Shown here in pieces: positions 16,770-17,279 of a stretch of DNA of 17,279 nt. The translations under genes and the position numbers were made by a program. This stretch comes from Hyphochytrium catenoides (lineage: Eukaryota > Sar > Hyphochytriomycetes > Hyphochytriales > Hyphochytriaceae). A model generated the notes under the pieces. That model worked only from the letters and a program-made list of their open reading frames with translations. It was not told the DNA's origin and did not search any database. Position 1 is the stretch's first letter, and every line of letters begins with the position of its first letter. The stretch covers positions 3,608-20,886 of the forward strand of contig FLMG01002351.1 of NCBI GenBank assembly GCA_900088475.1, read 5' to 3'.

Positions 16770-17279
16770 TGTTCCTGCGTACTATAGCTCGTGCAGCTAG
16801 CAGAAGTAGAGCCTACGATTGTCCTGTCCTAGAACCAGAGTGTTCACCTAACTACTTTCCGGCAGGACCGTCCTTGCTCACTAGTAACTATACGCTTCGC
16901 AAGGCGAATTACCTCGATCACAGGGCGGGCTAGGAAATTTATTTCAAAGGCTAGGCGGACGTCAGCACCCGATGTTCTGCCTAAGAAAGCCTCCTCTTGC
17001 TTATATTATGCCTCTTCTCTTGGCTGTGGAGCTCCATCTCCTCTCCCAAAAAATCTGCAGCTTTCATCGGCTAAAATCTGCATCAAAAATCTTCACCACA
17101 CCTACGAAAGCTCGCAAAACTCAGTCCAGAGCTCCTCCAGTATCTAAAGAGTTTCTCACAAGGGGAAGCTAACGGCTATATTAAATATTCGTTAAAGGCT
17201 ACTTAAAGCCAAAATGGCCGTTACGCTGGCGAAGAACTGAGGCATCCAGGTCTGGGAGTCAGCACTCGCTTGGACCAGT
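16770..17279. other. Right-end flank, no recognised gene
   Basis: This region is upstream of the SARNP gene and should hold its promoter. A 66-codon + strand frame at 16972-17172 has no recognisable domain. An A/T-rich, TATA-like stretch (about 17177-17190) precedes an ATG at 17214, but that frame stops after 8 codons. On the minus strand a frame enters from the window edge and stops at 17192-17194 (28 codons), which could be the tail of a gene outside the window. None is supported enough to call. Confidence 0.4.

Noticed and set aside
1-17279. tRNA, rRNA, CRISPR array, transposon ends or bacterial operon signals
   Set aside because: I looked on both strands and saw no cloverleaf with boxes A/B, no rRNA segments, no spaced direct repeats and no transposase or terminal inverted repeats. 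By-eye inspection could miss a degenerate one.

Overview
This is nuclear DNA from a eukaryote. Nearly every gene is cut by short spliceosomal introns (56 to about 320 nt) with GT-AG ends, and the products are eukaryotic: a LAMMER/CLK kinase with an RS domain, a classical tyrosine phosphatase, a SAP-domain Tho1/SARNP protein and a FAM151/menorin protein. Gene spacing is compact outside the repeats, which suggests a protist, alga or other small-genome eukaryote. I cannot name the lineage from sequence alone.

Layout. Bases 1-2710 are mostly (CT)n/(GA)n-derived polypyrimidine and polypurine DNA that swaps strands several times. They hold a few protein-like islands on the + strand, the best being a 109-codon ORF at 1496-1825 with an N-terminal membrane anchor. 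Bases 2728-5981 (minus strand) carry a ten-exon gene whose frame runs from pyridoxal kinase straight into a HAD-superfamily phosphatase. The two halves meet at an intron that appears to use a GC-AG splice pair. Bases 6559-9423 (plus) are an eleven-exon CLK/LAMMER kinase. Bases 9599-10600 (minus) are a single-exon, membrane-anchored FAM151 protein. Bases 10601-12038 are intergenic with a large GA-rich block. Bases 12039-14785 (plus) are an eleven-exon tyrosine phosphatase. Bases 14939-16769 (minus) are a six-exon SARNP/Tho1 homologue. Bases 16770-17279 show no gene I can recognise.

Gene orientation alternates strictly (minus, plus, minus, plus, minus), giving two divergent promoter regions (5982-6558 and 10601-12038) and two tight convergent ends (175 and 153 bp). 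CLK kinases phosphorylate SR splicing factors and SARNP/Tho1 acts in mRNP assembly and export, so those two share a theme. The kinase-HAD gene points to vitamin B6 salvage. I see no operon-like logic linking all the genes.

The gene models were spliced by hand. For every multi-exon gene all exon phases agree and the total coding length is divisible by three, with expected motifs crossing the junctions (for example the phosphatase catalytic loop, split inside the Ser codon after the catalytic Cys). Most interesting is the predicted pyridoxal kinase-HAD phosphatase fusion and its possible control by one non-canonical intron.
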